DNA of 54,755 bases from an uncultured Sutterella sp. GTDB taxonomy: Bacteria; Pseudomonadota; Gammaproteobacteria; Burkholderiales; Burkholderiaceae_F. Position 1 is the first letter of the stretch, and every line of letters starts with the position of its first letter. The notes below the pieces were generated by a model. That model did not search any database. It saw only the letters and a list, made by a program, of their open reading frames with translations, and had not been told where the DNA came from. The stretch covers positions 1 through 54,755 of the forward strand of contig CAKQON010000006.1 of assembly GCA_934255515.1 (NCBI GenBank), in the 5' to 3' direction. This document shows positions 26,683-35,984 of the stretch, piece by piece. A program made the position numbers and the translations under genes.

Positions 26683-27516
26683 CTACATTTGTTGCCACAG
26701 CCGCCAGAAGTGATGCGTGGGGCCGTGCCCGCTTCCAACAGAAAGGTCATCGGCATGGCGAATGGCGCCCGTGAGGTATTCCTTCGCCAGTCTTACTGCC
26801 TGAGGAACGCTTTCCGTTTGCGGCAGGAGCGCTGCAATAGCGGACGAAAGCGTGCAGCCGGTCCCGTGCGTATTTTTGGTGTTTGTTCTCGCCGCAGTAA
26901 ACCATTCCGTGAAGCCTTCAGGTCCGCAAAGGCAATCCGAAGATTCCTCCCCTGAAAGATGGCCGCCCTTCACGAGCACCCATTCCGGATGAAGATTCGC
27001 CCTGATTTCCTGTGCAGCCGCCGACATTTCCCTGCGGCTTTCCATTTCGCCCCTGCCGAGGAGCTCTCCCGCCTCCGGGAGATTGGGCGTCACGAGGGTT
27101 GCGAGCGGCATCAGGCGGCGCTTCAATGCTTCAAGCGCATCCTCGCGCAGGAGTCTGTCGCCGCTCTTTGCCACCATGACGGGATCAACAACGATCCAAT
27201 GCGGGGAATACTTTTCAAGCTGAGAAGCGACCGTTTCAATGACCTCGGCGTCGTTGAGCATTCCGATCTTGACGGCATCGATCTGAAGGTCGGAAAACAC
27301 CGCCTCAAGCTCAGCCTCAACGAAGGATGCCGGGATCGGCATGACGCCGGCGACGCCCCGCGTATTCTGCGCGGTAAGCGCTGCGGGGACCCCCGCCGCG
27401 TAGGCGCCGAGCGCGCTCATCGCCTTCACGTCGGCGAGAAGCCCGGCTCCGCCCGAAGGATCAATGCCTGCGATCGTCAGTACATTCGGGATTCGTTTTT
27501 GCGCGCGTACGTCCAT
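26683..27516 (-). CDS. thiD: Bifunctional hydroxymethylpyrimidine kinase / phosphomethylpyrimidine kinase ThiD
   Basis: Phosphorylates HMP twice in thiamine synthesis or salvage. The 277-residue ribokinase-fold protein has IAGIDPSGGAGLLADVK at the N-terminus, KIGMLNDAEVI, and the phosphate/anion-hole motif NTHGTGCTLSSAIAA. The ATG at 27514-27516 is chosen because GGAG lies 6 bases before it; it overlaps the waaA end by 40 bp. No other thiamine gene and no visible TPP riboswitch accompany it. Confidence 0.94.
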   Translation of the reverse strand: MDVRAQKRIPNVLTIAGIDPSGGAGLLADVKAMSALGAYAAGVPAALTAQNTRGVAGVMPIPASFVEAELEAVFSDLQIDAVKIGMLNDAEVIETVASQLEKYSPHWIVVDPVMVAKSGDRLLREDALEALKRRLMPLATLVTPNLPEAGELLGRGEMESRREMSAAAQEIRANLHPEWVLVKGGHLSGEESSDCLCGPEGFTEWFTAARTNTKNTHGTGCTLSSAIAALLPQTESVPQAVRLAKEYLTGAIRHADDLSVGSGHGPTHHFWRLWQQM

Positions 27517-28790
27517 AACTTCTCCAGTACAGCCATCATGCGGCCGGTTGCGCCGGCGCAGCGCCGGGCGAAATCTGCTGCCCGGGCGCCTGCCCGATCC
27601 CGCTCCTGCGGGTCGGCGAGCCACTTTTGAGCAACATCAAGCGCTTCCGCGGCGTTCTTCACCTGCACCATGCCGCCGGCGACAATGCCTTCGCGGATGA
27701 TGCGCTCGAAGTTGAAGGTCGAAGGGCCAACCACCACCGGAGAGCCCGCCATTGCTGGTTCGATCACATTCTGCGAACCGCAGGGCGCGAAGGACCCGCC
27801 CATGATGGTGACGCTCGCGAGCGCGCAGTAAAAGCTCATCTCGCCCATGCTGTCGCCGAGGATGACGTCCGTATCCGGAGGCAGCTCCTCGGGCGCCTGA
27901 AGCTGCGAGCGGCGCGCAACCCTGAAGCCGGATTCCTTAAGGAGCGCCTCCACCCGGTCGAAGCGTTCCGGATGACGGGGAACGAGGACGACATGGGCTT
28001 TTCGCATAAGATCGGCGTGCGTCTTCAGGGCTTCCGCAAACATCGCCTCCTCGCCTTCGCGGGTCGAGGCGATAAGAACCACCGGGCGCGTCAGCCGGGC
28101 GGCGAGCGCCCTAGCCGTCGCCACCTGAGAGAGGTCCGGGCGGATGTCGAACTTGACGCTTCCCGTTACCTGCACGTCGACGGCGCCCAGGCTCTCGAGC
28201 CTTTCCTTATCCTCGTCGCTCTGCGCGAGCACGGCGGAAAACGAACTGAAGGCCGGCGCCATGATGTCCATAAAGCGCGCCGCCTGCGCGCGGGACTTCT
28301 CGCTCTCGCGGGCATTGGCGAGCACCACCGGAATCTGGCGGCGCTTCATCTCGCTCATGAGATTGGGCCAGACCTCGGTTTCCATGATGACTCCGAGCGT
28401 GGGCCGCGTCTGACGCACGAACTTCTCAACCGCATAAGGCGCGTCATAGGGGAGATAGCACTGGTGAATGCGCTCGGGCGCCATGCGCACGAGCTTTTTC
28501 CCGGCTTCGCGTCCGGTGGGCGTCATATGCGTCAGAATCACGTCGCACTCGGGCCAGGCGGAAAGCATGGCCTCAAGAAGGGGCTTCGCCGCATTGGTTT
28601 CCCCGACGCTTACCGCATGAATCCAGACGCGAGGACGCTGGGTTCTCAGAGGATAGGTCCCCCAGGCAAAGCGTTCGTCCCAGTAGTCGCGGTAGGCCGG
28701 CTGCCGGCGCGAACGCCACATGAGATAGAGACTTGCAAGCGGAAGCGCCACGGTAGTGATGGCGCGGTAAAGCCCGGGGGTGATTTTCAT
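27477..28790 (-). CDS. waaA: 3-deoxy-D-manno-octulosonic acid transferase WaaA (KdtA)
   Basis: Inner membrane-associated GT30 enzyme adding Kdo to lipid A precursor. The 437-residue protein has an N-terminal membrane anchor and the glycosyltransferase-N domain (WIHAVSVGETNAAKPLL, HMTPTGREAGKKL), then a GT-B C-terminal half (GSFAPCGSQNVIEPAMAGSP). It follows waaC by 14 bp; both act on the LPS inner core in sequence. The number of Kdo residues it adds cannot be read from the sequence. Confidence 0.95.
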   Translation of the reverse strand: MKITPGLYRAITTVALPLASLYLMWRSRRQPAYRDYWDERFAWGTYPLRTQRPRVWIHAVSVGETNAAKPLLEAMLSAWPECDVILTHMTPTGREAGKKLVRMAPERIHQCYLPYDAPYAVEKFVRQTRPTLGVIMETEVWPNLMSEMKRRQIPVVLANARESEKSRAQAARFMDIMAPAFSSFSAVLAQSDEDKERLESLGAVDVQVTGSVKFDIRPDLSQVATARALAARLTRPVVLIASTREGEEAMFAEALKTHADLMRKAHVVLVPRHPERFDRVEALLKESGFRVARRSQLQAPEELPPDTDVILGDSMGEMSFYCALASVTIMGGSFAPCGSQNVIEPAMAGSPVVVGPSTFNFERIIREGIVAGGMVQVKNAAEALDVAQKWLADPQERDRAGARAADFARRCAGATGRMMAVLEKLWTYARKNESRMY

Positions 28791-28804
28791 AATTCTTTGG
28801 TTCT

Positions 28805-29776
28805 TTATTTTTGAGCGCGCACGCGGCGGGAGGCTTCAAACACTTCGTCGACTGTCGGCATCTGATTGGTGCCGCCCAGGCTCTCGCAGGGGCCGTCCCC
28901 AATGAGGCGGAGCGTTTCCGTGGGCGTTGCAACGAATATCCCGACGCTCGGGCATCCGAGCGCTGCGGCAAGATGAGCGAGTCCCGTATCGACGCCAACC
29001 ATTAGTTCAGCCTGAGCAAGGCTCACGGCAACCTGGGAAAGCCGGGCGCGCGGCGCCACGACTGCGCCGGGAATGCCGGCCGCCACGCGCTTGGCACGCG
29101 CCTCTTCCTTCGCGCCGCCCCAGTAAATGACGGGCGTCAGCCCCTCGGCAACAAACCTGCGGCCGAGCTCCATCCAGGAATCATCCGGCCAGAGCTTTTC
29201 GTCGCGGCTCGTATTTACCGCAAAGGAAACGGTCTTCGCATCCGTTTTGACGGAAGGCTCTCCCTTCGCAAGAAGGCCGAAGTGCGGATGTTCCGGATCG
29301 ATTTCATAGCTGAGCGTTTCGGCCGCCGCCAGCCGGTACCGCTTTACGGCGCCCAATGATTCAGGGAGATCGAGCTTGTGCGCATAGGCCAGGGACGCGA
29401 GCGGCTCGCGAATGGTCCCCCACGTGTAGCCGGTGGGCGGCACGCCCGTCCAGCGGGCGACGAGCGCGGAGCGCATGAGTCCCTGAATATCGAGAACGCA
29501 GTCGTAATGCTCAGCTGCCAATTCCCGCTTCAGGGATGCGATTTCCGCACGCGTCCCGGCGCTCAGGAGAGACTTTCGCCAGCGGCGGAAGGCCGTGACG
29601 CGCACGGCTTCAACCGCAGGCGCAAGAAGAGGAATGTCCCGGAAGCTCTCCTCAGCCACCCAGTCGATCCGTGCGTCAGGGAGCGCCCTGCGGATGTCAT
29701 GCGCTACGGGGAGCGCATGAATGATGTCTCCCATCGACGAAGACTTGATGATGAGGATGCGCCTCGCCCCCGTCAT
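28805..29776 (-). CDS. waaC: Lipopolysaccharide heptosyltransferase I WaaC
   Basis: GT9 enzyme that adds the first L,D-heptose to Kdo using ADP-heptose, which is made by the hld/gmh genes at 32849-35900. The 323-residue protein starts RILIIKSSSMGDIIHALPV and contains the C-terminal nucleotide-sugar motif GVDTGLAHLAAALGCP. Its ATG overlaps the pgi stop as ATGA, so the two are probably translationally coupled. Confidence 0.93.
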   Translation of the reverse strand: MTGARRILIIKSSSMGDIIHALPVAHDIRRALPDARIDWVAEESFRDIPLLAPAVEAVRVTAFRRWRKSLLSAGTRAEIASLKRELAAEHYDCVLDIQGLMRSALVARWTGVPPTGYTWGTIREPLASLAYAHKLDLPESLGAVKRYRLAAAETLSYEIDPEHPHFGLLAKGEPSVKTDAKTVSFAVNTSRDEKLWPDDSWMELGRRFVAEGLTPVIYWGGAKEEARAKRVAAGIPGAVVAPRARLSQVAVSLAQAELMVGVDTGLAHLAAALGCPSVGIFVATPTETLRLIGDGPCESLGGTNQMPTVDEVFEASRRVRAQK

Positions 29777-31242
29777 GATGCGCTCGCCTCGGCGAGAGCC
29801 TTCTTCGGATCGAGTCCTCTTTCCGCGCTTCTTGAAAGCCGCTTGCCGAGCTCAACGCCCGGCTGATCGAAGGGGTTGAGCCCGAAGAGGTGGCCGAGCA
29901 TCGTGGTTTTATGTTCGTACATGGCCATCAGCGCCCCCAGGCGCCTCGGCGTCACGGCATCGAGCACGATCGTCGATACAGCGTTGAAGAAGGGACTGTC
30001 CGGGCCGCGCATGACGAGCGCTTCGGCCTGCGCACGGGCATTTGCAAGAAGCACGCGGTAGTGCTCGGCATAGCGGTGCCCCGGCATTTCGCTCCAGACG
30101 AGGTCAATGCTGGTCCGTCCGGTTCCGTCGCGCAGCCACTGGTAGAAGCTGTGCTGACCTTCGTTGCCGTTGGCGCCCCAGACCTCGAGTCCGGTATTGC
30201 CTTCAACGAGATGCCCGTCAGGTCCGTGCGTCTTGCCGAGCGACTCCATCTCGAGCTGCTGCAGCCAGGGCACGATGATGCGAAGTCTTTCGTCATAGGG
30301 CAGCAGGCAGTGAGACGTAATGCCCATCCTGGTCGCATTCCAGTACTCCATCATGGCGAGGAGTACCGGAATGTTCTCGGCTTCGGAAGCTGAAACCGAA
30401 TGACGGTCCATTTCATTGGCGCCCATCAGAAATTCGGTAAAAGCCTCCGTTCCCAGCGCGAGCACGACGGGCAGGCCGATGGAGCTCCAGACCGAGAAGC
30501 GGCCGCCCACCCAATTCCAGAGACGGAAGCGGTTTTCAGGCGGCAGGCACATGATGTCGGCGGCTTCGGGATTGGCGGACACCACCACCATATGGCGGCT
30601 GCGGTCGGCCCCCACAATACCGTTGTCAAGAAGCCATTGATCGACGGCTGTTGCATTCACCTGCGTTTCGCGGGTCGTAAAGCTCTTTGAGGAAACGACG
30701 ACAAGGGTTGAGCGGGGATTGCAGACGGAAAGAATGCGCTCGAGGAGCACGCCGTCGACGGAAGCGAGAAAGTGAAGCCTGAGATCAGGGTTCGCCGTTC
30801 TGAGCGCATGCCAGACCGCAAGCGGGCCCATTTCCGAGCCGCCGATCCCGATATTGATCACATCGGTGATGCGGTCGCCGCGGCAGCCGCGCCAGCGGCC
30901 GTCGCGCACGCGCTGCGCGAAGTCAAAGAGGCGCTTTCTTTCGGCGAGCACCTCGTCGTATCGCGGCGCCTCGGCAGAAAACGCGCGCAGCGACGTATGA
31001 AGCGCCTGACGATGTTCGCCCTGGTTCACGGTTGCCCCCTGAACCATCGCCCGGTGAGCCTCGAGAAGTCCCTTCTTTTCAACGAACTTCAGAAGGCCGT
31101 CGAAGTCCGCGGCGGAAATGCGCTGACGGGAAATGTCGAGCTTAATGCCACAGGCGCGGATTTCCGTGCGGTCTGGAGCACTGTCGCGCAGGAAAGGCAC
31201 GCCCTGAGGATCCGGATTCTTTTTGCTGGAAGCGGATGTCAT
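29773..31242 (-). CDS. pgi: Glucose-6-phosphate isomerase
   Basis: Interconverts glucose 6-phosphate and fructose 6-phosphate. The 489-residue protein has the SIS-domain signatures INIGIGGSEMGPLAVWHAL and VVSSKSFTTRETQ, the catalytic Glu/His/Lys regions (GANGNEGQHSFYQ; EHYRVLLANARAQAEAL; ELGKRLSRS) and GALMAMYEHK. It is about 60 residues shorter than E. coli Pgi, mostly at the N-terminus, but all catalytic segments remain. It sits 12 bp after pgm and overlaps waaC, so sugar-phosphate supply and LPS core genes share a unit. Confidence 0.95.
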   Translation of the reverse strand: MTSASSKKNPDPQGVPFLRDSAPDRTEIRACGIKLDISRQRISAADFDGLLKFVEKKGLLEAHRAMVQGATVNQGEHRQALHTSLRAFSAEAPRYDEVLAERKRLFDFAQRVRDGRWRGCRGDRITDVINIGIGGSEMGPLAVWHALRTANPDLRLHFLASVDGVLLERILSVCNPRSTLVVVSSKSFTTRETQVNATAVDQWLLDNGIVGADRSRHMVVVSANPEAADIMCLPPENRFRLWNWVGGRFSVWSSIGLPVVLALGTEAFTEFLMGANEMDRHSVSASEAENIPVLLAMMEYWNATRMGITSHCLLPYDERLRIIVPWLQQLEMESLGKTHGPDGHLVEGNTGLEVWGANGNEGQHSFYQWLRDGTGRTSIDLVWSEMPGHRYAEHYRVLLANARAQAEALVMRGPDSPFFNAVSTIVLDAVTPRRLGALMAMYEHKTTMLGHLFGLNPFDQPGVELGKRLSRSAERGLDPKKALAEASAS

Positions 31243-31254
31243 CGGATGGTTCCT

Positions 31255-32637
31255 TCAGGCAGGAATGGCGATCGAAGGGTCAATGCGCTTCATTTCGTCC
31301 GTGAAGCGCTTTTCAATGCGCGCGAGCGCTTCCGGCGTGTCGCCCTCAAAGCGGAGCACCACAACGGGCGTCGTATTGGACGAGCGCGCAAGCGCAAACC
31401 CGTCCTTCCATTCCACGCGGACGCCGTCCACCGTAATCACATGTTCGGCGTCGTCGAACCTGCATCCGGCGCTGAAGCGTTCAATAAAGCGCCTGGGCGC
31501 GCCTTCTTCCATGGGAATCTGGAGTTCCGGCGTATTGATGGCGTTCGGAAGGCTCCTGAGCGTTTCGGACGGATCCTCGGAGCGGGAAAGAATCTCAAGG
31601 AGTCTCAGAGCCGCATAGATGCCGTCGTCAAAGCCCGTCCAGCGCTCGTCATTAAAGAAGAGGTGCCCGGACATTTCGCCCGCAAAGGGCGCCTTCGTTT
31701 CGCGCAGCTTCGCCTTCACGAGCGAATGCCCCGTCGGACTGATGGTCGGAATGCCGCCCTTTTGCTGCACCCAGTCGACGAGCTTTCTCGAGCACTTGAC
31801 GTCATAGACGATCGGCTCGCCCGGATGACGGGTAAGAATGTCGGCCGCGAAAAGCATCATGAGGCGATCGGGGAAAATGATGTCGCCCGTATTGGTGACG
31901 ACGCCGAGGCGATCGCCGTCGCCGTCGATCGCGAAGCCGTAGTCCGCCCCCGTTTCCTTCACTCGGGCAATGAGGTCCGAAAGGTTCTTGGGCTTCGAAG
32001 GATCGGGATGATGATTGGGGAAGGTGCCGTCCGGATCGCAGAAGAGCGGGATCAGGTCGACATCAACGCGCGAGAAAAGCGCCAGCATGGTGGGGCCGCC
32101 GATGCCGTTTCCGGCATCCGCCACGACCTTCAGACGACGCTCTATTTTGATGCCGGAAAGCGCTTTTTCAATGTACGGGTCGACGGCGTCGATCACCTCG
32201 ACTTCACCGGGCTTTTCCGCCGTGATCCAGTCGCCGGCTTCCGCGCGGCGGCGGATGTCCTGAATTTTGTCGGCAAAGAGCGTTACCCCCGCGACCATCA
32301 TCTTGAGGCCGTTCCATTCCGGGGGATTGTGCGACCCCGTCACCGCAACGCCGGTGCCGTTTCCAAAGTACTTCGTCGCGTAATAAAGAACGGGAGTCGG
32401 AACTGCGCCGGCATTGAGCACCTTGATTCCGGTTGAGGCAATGCCGTCAATCAGGGCATTGAGCAGCCGCTCGCCGGAAACGCGGCCGTCGCGGGCCACG
32501 CAGAATGAGGGGGCTCCAGCTTCCACCGCCAGAGTACCGAGCACCCGGCCGACAGCACGGACAGCCTCTTCGGTAAGTGTCTTGTCGACTATGCCGCGAA
32601 TGTCGTACGCCTTGAAAATGGAAGAATCAAGCTGCAT
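31255..32637 (-). CDS. Phosphomannomutase / phosphoglucomutase
   Basis: Alpha-D-phosphohexomutase that moves phosphate between C6 and C1 of mannose or glucose, feeding nucleotide-sugar synthesis (compare galU here). The 460-residue protein shows the four-domain signature: phosphoserine loop TGSHNPPEWNGLKMM, metal loop DGDGDRLGVV, sugar-binding loop GEMSGHLFFND and phosphate loop RSSNTTPVV. It resembles AlgC-type dual-specificity enzymes; whether mannose or glucose is preferred cannot be told. It heads the pgm-pgi-waaC-waaA-thiD set. No clear promoter is visible in the 211-bp divergent gap with hldA. Confidence 0.93.
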   Translation of the reverse strand: MQLDSSIFKAYDIRGIVDKTLTEEAVRAVGRVLGTLAVEAGAPSFCVARDGRVSGERLLNALIDGIASTGIKVLNAGAVPTPVLYYATKYFGNGTGVAVTGSHNPPEWNGLKMMVAGVTLFADKIQDIRRRAEAGDWITAEKPGEVEVIDAVDPYIEKALSGIKIERRLKVVADAGNGIGGPTMLALFSRVDVDLIPLFCDPDGTFPNHHPDPSKPKNLSDLIARVKETGADYGFAIDGDGDRLGVVTNTGDIIFPDRLMMLFAADILTRHPGEPIVYDVKCSRKLVDWVQQKGGIPTISPTGHSLVKAKLRETKAPFAGEMSGHLFFNDERWTGFDDGIYAALRLLEILSRSEDPSETLRSLPNAINTPELQIPMEEGAPRRFIERFSAGCRFDDAEHVITVDGVRVEWKDGFALARSSNTTPVVVLRFEGDTPEALARIEKRFTDEMKRIDPSIAIPA

Positions 32638-32848
32638 CTCTCTATATCTCCGGACAGAAACCGAATGGAAGCGCGCAAGGCCCGTTAATTTGAAGAGCCC
32701 CGTACCGCTTCTGAAGTAAGCCTTTAATTTTAACCAGGAGGCACAGCGGGAATTGCCGATCTCGCGCAGGCAGAAAGGCCCATTTACAATCCGGAGAAAT
32801 TGATTCCGGAGAGGCTCAACCTCTCCATCTGATCCTGAAGTGCCACCA

Positions 32849-33772
32849 ATGGATAAAGCTCAGCTTCAAAAAGCCCGCGTTCTCGTTGCGGGCGACGCCA
32901 TGCTCGACCGCTACTGGTTCGGAGACGCCGAACGCATCTCCCCGGAAGCACCCGTTCCCGTCGTGCGCGTGACGCGCACCGAGGAGCGCCTCGGGGGCGC
33001 CGCCAACGTTGCGCGCAACATCGCCTCCGTGGGGGCGTCCTCCACGCTCCTTTCCGTTCTGGGCAGCGACGAAGCGGGCCGCACGATTGAAAGGCTCCTC
33101 ATCGAGGAAGGCATTACGCCCCGGATCGAATTCGATCCGGCCCTCAATACGACGGTGAAGCTTCGCGTCGTCGCCCGTCAGCAGCAGCTCGTGCGCTGCG
33201 ACTTTGAGGCCTTCCCGGCCGAAGAAGTTCTGAAGCGCCACCTCGGCCTCTTCAACGAACTTCTCTCGGAAACCAATGCGCTCGTGCTCTCCGACTACGG
33301 CAAGGGCGGGCTCTCGCACATCGCCGACATGATTGGAAGCGCCCGCGCGAAAAACCTCCCGATTCTCGTCGACCCCAAGGGCGACGACTACAGCCGCTAC
33401 CGCGGCGCCACGGTCATTACGCCCAACCGCGCGGAGCTGCGCCAGGTCGTCGGAAGCTGGTCGTCGGAAGCCTCGCTCATCGAGCGCGCCCAGAACCTGC
33501 GCCGCGAACTCAATCTTTCCTACCTGCTCCTCACGCGCTCCGAGGAAGGCATGACGCTTTTCGGGCCCGAGGGAGAATTCAACGTGCCCGCACAGGCGCG
33601 CGAAGTCTTCGACGTTTCGGGCGCGGGCGACACCGTGATCGCCATTCTCGCCGCGATGCTCGCAACCGGCATGCCGATTGAGGACGCCGTCCGGATTGCC
33701 AACCGCGCCGGCGGCATCGTTGTCGGGAAACTCGGCACCGCTGCAGTATCCTATGAGGAGCTCTTCGCGTGA
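32849..33772 (+). CDS. hldA: D-glycero-beta-D-manno-heptose-7-phosphate kinase (RfaE domain I)
   Basis: PfkB-family kinase phosphorylating heptose 7-phosphate at C1. Motifs are LGGAANVARNIASVG near the N-terminus and the catalytic DVSGAGDTVIAILAAML near the C-terminus. About 307 residues, so this is the separate kinase rather than the fused HldE; the adenylyltransferase half is encoded at 35406. I use the ATG at 32849; a GTG three codons earlier (32840) is an alternative. It heads the hldA-hldD-gmhB-hldC cluster. Confidence 0.94.
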   Translation: MDKAQLQKARVLVAGDAMLDRYWFGDAERISPEAPVPVVRVTRTEERLGGAANVARNIASVGASSTLLSVLGSDEAGRTIERLLIEEGITPRIEFDPALNTTVKLRVVARQQQLVRCDFEAFPAEEVLKRHLGLFNELLSETNALVLSDYGKGGLSHIADMIGSARAKNLPILVDPKGDDYSRYRGATVITPNRAELRQVVGSWSSEASLIERAQNLRRELNLSYLLLTRSEEGMTLFGPEGEFNVPAQAREVFDVSGAGDTVIAILAAMLATGMPIEDAVRIANRAGGIVVGKLGTAAVSYEELFA

Positions 33773-33835
33773 GCCTCAGACGGCCGCGAATGACGCCCTT
33801 CTGGTTTTTTGTTTCCCTTCCGTTTAGGAATCTGA

Positions 33836-34837
33836 ATGAGCATTCTCGTTACGGGCGCAGCCGGCTTCATCGGCTGCAACAATGTGATCGCGCTCAATAA
33901 GCGCGGCGTTACCGACATCATCGCCGTCGACAATCTTGAGAAGAGCGAGAAGTTCGTCAATCTCACGAAATGCGCGATTTCGGACTACTTCGACAAGCGC
34001 GACTTCATCGCGCGCGTCCGCGCCGGCACGGCCCCGAAGCCGGAAGCAATCTTCCATCAGGGCGCCTGCTCGGACACGATGGAGCTCGACGGCAAGTACA
34101 TGATGGAGAACAACTACCGCTACACCCTTGAGCTCTACCGCTGGGCTCAGGAGCTGCGCATCCCCTTCATCTACGCCTCGTCGGCCGCCACCTATGGCGC
34201 GCACACCGAATTCATCGAAGACGTCCGCTACGAAGGTCCGCTCAATGTCTACGGCTACTCGAAGTACCTCTTCGACCAGGTGCTGCGCCGCGAGCTCGGG
34301 TACCTTCGCGCCCCCGTTATCGGCCTCAAGTACTTCAATGTCTACGGCCCCCACGAGCAGCACAAGGGCCGCATGGCCTCCGTCGCCTTCCACCAGTACT
34401 TCCAGTACCGGCGCGACCATAAGGTGAAGCTCTTTGAAGGCTGCCTCGGCTACGCCAACGGCGCGCAGGAGCGCGACTTCGTCTACGTCGAGGACGTCTG
34501 CAAGGTTCTCATGCACTTCCTCGATCGTCCGGTGTCGGGCGTCTTCAATTGCGGCACCGGCCGCGCTCAGCCCTTCAACGCCGTTTCGCTCTCCGTCGTC
34601 AACACCATTCGCGAGAGCGAGGGACTTCCCGCCTACACGCTCGAAGAAGCCGTGGGCGCCGGCGAAATTGAGTACATTCCGTTCCCGGAAGCGCTCAAGG
34701 GCAAGTATCAGGCCTACACGCAGGCCAACCTCGAGAAGCTTCGCGCCGCGGGCTGCGACGTTGAGTTCCGCTCCGTCGAGGAAGGCACGTCCGACTACAT
34801 GAAGGTGCTCCTCAAAGAGTATCCGACCGTCGCCTGA
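33836..34837 (+). CDS. hldD: ADP-L-glycero-D-manno-heptose 6-epimerase HldD
   Basis: Final step of ADP-heptose synthesis, inverting C6 with bound NADP. The 333-residue SDR protein has ILVTGAAGFIGCNN (Rossmann), ASSAATYG and the YGYSKYLFDQ catalytic Tyr-Lys pair. Also present is the HldD-typical FKQGACSDT-like segment (FHQGACSDTMELDGKYM). The stop codon overlaps the gmhB ATG by 1 bp. Confidence 0.96.
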   Translation: MSILVTGAAGFIGCNNVIALNKRGVTDIIAVDNLEKSEKFVNLTKCAISDYFDKRDFIARVRAGTAPKPEAIFHQGACSDTMELDGKYMMENNYRYTLELYRWAQELRIPFIYASSAATYGAHTEFIEDVRYEGPLNVYGYSKYLFDQVLRRELGYLRAPVIGLKYFNVYGPHEQHKGRMASVAFHQYFQYRRDHKVKLFEGCLGYANGAQERDFVYVEDVCKVLMHFLDRPVSGVFNCGTGRAQPFNAVSLSVVNTIRESEGLPAYTLEEAVGAGEIEYIPFPEALKGKYQAYTQANLEKLRAAGCDVEFRSVEEGTSDYMKVLLKEYPTVA

Positions 34838-35409
34838 TGACGCGCGCCGCTTTTCTCGACCGCGACGGCGTGATCAACATCGATCACGCCTACGTCCACG
34901 ACCGGGAGCATTTCGAATGGATTCCGGGCGTGCTTGAAGCCGCCCGGATCCTGCACGACAAAGGCTTCCTTCTTGTTGTCGTCACCAACCAGTCCGGCAT
35001 CGGACGGGGCTACTACAGCATTGAGGACTTCCAGAAGCTCACCGACTGGATGAAGGACGAGTTCGCCCGTGCGGGCGCACCCATCGCCGACGTGCGCTTC
35101 TGTCCGCATCATCCGGAAAAGGCGCTCCCGCCCTGGCGCATCGACTGCGACTGCAGGAAGCCCAAACCCGGCATGATTCTTGCCGCGGCGGAAGCGCTGC
35201 AGATCGACCTCAGCCGCTCCATCATCTTCGGAGACAAGCCTGGCGACTGCACCGCAGGACGCCTTGCCGGACTTCCTGAACGCGTGCTTCTCGGCACCGA
35301 CGGGAAATCGCTCCCGGAACCCTCGCCCGATGCCACGCACACTGCCCGAGATCTCCTTTCTGCCGTCCGCTCCGACTGGATGGCGTCCTTCATGGAAGAA
35401 GCACAATGA
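34837..35409 (+). CDS. gmhB: D-glycero-beta-D-manno-heptose-1,7-bisphosphate 7-phosphatase GmhB
   Basis: HAD-family phosphatase between HldA and HldC in the pathway. The 190-residue protein carries the nucleophile motif FLDRDGVINIDHAYV, TNQSGIGRGYY, a zinc-binding Cys/His cluster (CPHHPEKALPPWRIDCDCRK) and the acidic motif FGDKPGDCTAG. It overlaps hldD by 1 bp and hldC by 4 bp. In many relatives gmhB sits between glyS and plsC; here it lies in the heptose cluster. Confidence 0.95.
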   Translation: MTRAAFLDRDGVINIDHAYVHDREHFEWIPGVLEAARILHDKGFLLVVVTNQSGIGRGYYSIEDFQKLTDWMKDEFARAGAPIADVRFCPHHPEKALPPWRIDCDCRKPKPGMILAAAEALQIDLSRSIIFGDKPGDCTAGRLAGLPERVLLGTDGKSLPEPSPDATHTARDLLSAVRSDWMASFMEEAQ

Positions 35410-35900
35410 GCCTTTGCTGCCCGCCGCCGTCATTTGAAAAGAAGATCTGCACGATGGAAGAGCTGCCTCTTCGTGCGGCAAAGCTCCCCAAACCTGTCGT
35501 CTTCACCAACGGCGTCTTCGACATCCTTCACCGCGGACACGTCACCTATCTCGCGCAGGCAAGAGCGCTGGGCGGGAGCCTCGTGCTCGCCATCAACAGC
35601 GACGCCTCCGTCAGAATGCTCGGCAAGGGCGACGACCGTCCGATCAATACGGAAGCCGACCGTGCGGCTGTCGTCGCAGCGCTCGAATCCGTCGATCTTG
35701 TCGTGATTTTCCCGGAAAAAGTGCCGCTGAAGCCGCTTGAGCTCGCCCGCCCCGAGATTTACGTCAAGGGCGGCGACTATGAACCCGAAGACCTTCCGGA
35801 AGCAAAGCTCGCCGCCACCTGGGGCGGAAAGTGCATCACGATTACATTTGAGCACCAGCGCTCGACGACGGCGCTTCTCAAAAAAGTGAGAGCCGGGTAG
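35406..35900 (+). CDS. hldC: D-glycero-beta-D-manno-heptose 1-phosphate adenylyltransferase (RfaE domain II)
   Basis: Cytidylyltransferase-fold enzyme forming ADP-heptose from heptose 1-phosphate. The 164-residue protein contains FTNGVFDILHRGHVTYL with the HxGH nucleotide motif and the family segment INSDASVRMLGKGDDRPI. The ATG overlaps the gmhB stop as ATGA. With hldA, gmhB and hldD it completes the path from heptose 7-phosphate to ADP-heptose; the isomerase gmhA is not in this window. Confidence 0.95.
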   Translation: MSLCCPPPSFEKKICTMEELPLRAAKLPKPVVFTNGVFDILHRGHVTYLAQARALGGSLVLAINSDASVRMLGKGDDRPINTEADRAAVVAALESVDLVVIFPEKVPLKPLELARPEIYVKGGDYEPEDLPEAKLAATWGGKCITITFEHQRSTTALLKKVRAG

Positions 35901-35925
35901 CTCCTCACGAGCCTCCGAAAATGCC

Positions 35926-35962
35926 AACGGCCTGAAGGACTTTCTCCGACAGGCCGTTTTTT
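35926..35962 (+). terminator. Terminator of the hld cluster
   Basis: AACGGCCTG (35926-35934) pairs perfectly with CAGGCCGTT (35950-35958) and a T run follows. It lies 25 bp after the hldC stop, facing galU. Confidence 0.85.
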
Positions 35963-35984
35963 CGTGGATTCAGAGAGCGGGCGA

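Noticed and set aside
29773..31242. Pgi as a truncated pseudogene because it is about 60 residues short
   Set aside because: All catalytic and sugar-binding segments are present, and the N-terminal region is variable in this family.
30772..32436. 554-codon open frame opposite pgi and the phosphohexomutase gene
   Set aside because: Spans two well-supported genes on the other strand and shows no domain or ribosome site.
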